Below, piece by piece: positions 63,301 to 64,000 of a stretch of 64,000 bases of DNA. Made by a program: the position numbers and the translations under genes. The notes below the pieces were generated by a model. The model was not told where the DNA came from and made no database searches. It worked only from the letters and a program-made list of their open reading frames with translations. Position 1 is the stretch's first letter. Each line of letters opens with the position of its first letter. This stretch comes from Xanthomarina sp. F1114. Lineage in GTDB: Bacteria; Bacteroidota; Bacteroidia; Flavobacteriales; Flavobacteriaceae. Where the stretch lies: positions 1 to 64,000 of the forward strand of contig NZ_JAPMLL010000011.1 of assembly GCF_026410255.1 (NCBI RefSeq), read 5' to 3'.

Positions 63301-64000
63301 ATGGAATTATATAATGTAAAGAATAACAAATTAGAAAGTATTACTTCAAAACCTTTTAAGTTAGAAAAAGATATACAAGACTTAATTGAAACTAATACAC
63401 AGGAATTGTTTAACCTTGAATTTGTTAAAACAGAATTTACTGTAGATAAATACCGTATAGACTCATTATGCTATGATTCTGATAATAATTCCTTTGTTAT
63501 TATAGAGTACAAGAAAGGAAGCAGCTACTCTGTGATAGATCAAGGTTATACCTATTTACAGTTATTGTTGAATAACAAATCTGATTTTTTATTAGAACTA
63601 TCGCAGCATTTTAATAAAGTGTTACGGGTTGAAGATGTAGATTGGAGCCAGTCAAAGATTATTTTTGTGTCGCCATCTTTTAATTCCTACCAAAAGGATA
63701 GTGTTAATTTTAAAAACCTTCCTTTTGAACTCTATGAAATAAAAAGATTTACTAATGGCGTAATTATTCTTAATAAGCATCAATCAACCTCTAAAGAAAG
63801 TATAGATTCTTTATCCAATCAAAAAACACAAAATGTTATTAGTAGTGTAAATAAGGAAGTGAAAGTTTTTGATGAAGAATATCATCTAAATAAAACTAAT
63901 AGCGAAATGGGAGCAATGTGGGATGAATTAAAACAACGATTGACTGCTTTAGACAATATTGAAATAAACCCCAAAAAGCACTATATAAGTTTAACAGCTA
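63301..64000 (+). CDS. NucS-like/DUF5655 nuclease-fold protein (partial, runs off window)
   Basis: This open frame starts at 63301 and continues without a stop to the window end, 233 codons so far. The N-terminal domain looks like a PD-(D/E)xK nuclease of the DUF91/NucS kind, with D54 in KYRIDSLCYD and E69/K71 in FVIIEYKKGSS. The following SVIDQGYTYLQLLLNNKSDF and the SKIIFVSPSFNSYQ stretch are typical of proteins that end in a DUF5655 domain, which would lie past the window edge. It begins 58 bp after hsdR on the same strand and probably belongs to the defence module. Function is not proven. Confidence 0.75.
   Translation, partial: MELYNVKNNKLESITSKPFKLEKDIQDLIETNTQELFNLEFVKTEFTVDKYRIDSLCYDSDNNSFVIIEYKKGSSYSVIDQGYTYLQLLLNNKSDFLLELSQHFNKVLRVEDVDWSQSKIIFVSPSFNSYQKDSVNFKNLPFELYEIKRFTNGVIILNKHQSTSKESIDSLSNQKTQNVISSVNKEVKVFDEEYHLNKTNSEMGAMWDELKQRLTALDNIEINPKKHYISLTA

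Overview
The window looks like chromosomal DNA of a marine-type member of the Flavobacteriaceae (Bacteroidetes). The DNA is AT-rich and Shine-Dalgarno sites are mostly missing. The best promoters follow the flavobacterial consensus TTG-N17-20-TANNTTTG. There are many lipoproteins with short lipobox signal peptides, a type IX secretion (T9SS) component (PorQ), and a giant secreted protein with a T9SS sorting domain. I saw no CRISPR array and no complete insertion sequence.

Layout, left half. Positions 1-190 hold a 50-bp tandem repeat with palindromic cores. On the minus strand at 566-9646 is a 3026-residue T9SS-exported adhesin with HYR, Ig-like and LamG modules. Next come a trans-sulfuration enzyme and bshB1 (bacillithiol synthesis), tRNA-His, a redoxin gene bracketed by palindromic REP-like repeats, and a CPA2 cation/proton antiporter. 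A minus-strand group of DoxX, secreted DsrE, a SoxB/UshA-like phosphoesterase and a TlpA thioredoxin follows and may handle sulfur in the periplasm. After it lie two tandem M28 peptidases, aroQ, lpdA, msrB, an M48 protease, an Atg22-like MFS transporter and a repeat-containing lipoprotein. An ECF sigma, anti-sigma, DUF4097-like and DUF2807-like operon comes next, with an (AAT)8 microsatellite in front of the anti-sigma start.

Layout, middle. This part is mostly conserved housekeeping: lon, porQ-cmk, rpsA, pyrR-orf-pyrB-orf-rnz, pdxH, a CAP-domain lipoprotein, an aspartic protease, aminopeptidase P and a queuosine-precursor transporter. Between cmk and rpsA, normally close neighbours, lie a minus-strand lipoprotein gene and a decayed second copy of the cmk 3' end. 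The queuosine transporter is preceded by a 34-nt preQ1-I-like element.

Layout, right end (about 50.87 kb to the window edge). This looks like the left part of an integrative element. It starts at a tRNA-Ser-like 3' fragment next to a terminator, then a tyrosine integrase behind a near-perfect promoter, an unknown 449-residue protein, two HTH proteins and a VirE-N/DUF3987 replication protein followed by iteron-like repeats. Its cargo is a defence module: an HsdM fused to a single-TRD half-HsdS with three perfect 12-bp ELSA repeats, a PrrC-like ABC ATPase with an intact R-E-H anticodon-nuclease triad at the spacing known from E. coli PrrC, HsdR, and a NucS-like/DUF5655 nuclease cut off by the window end. 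I think this module, in which a suicide tRNA nuclease guards a restriction system of potentially variable specificity, is the most interesting part of the window.
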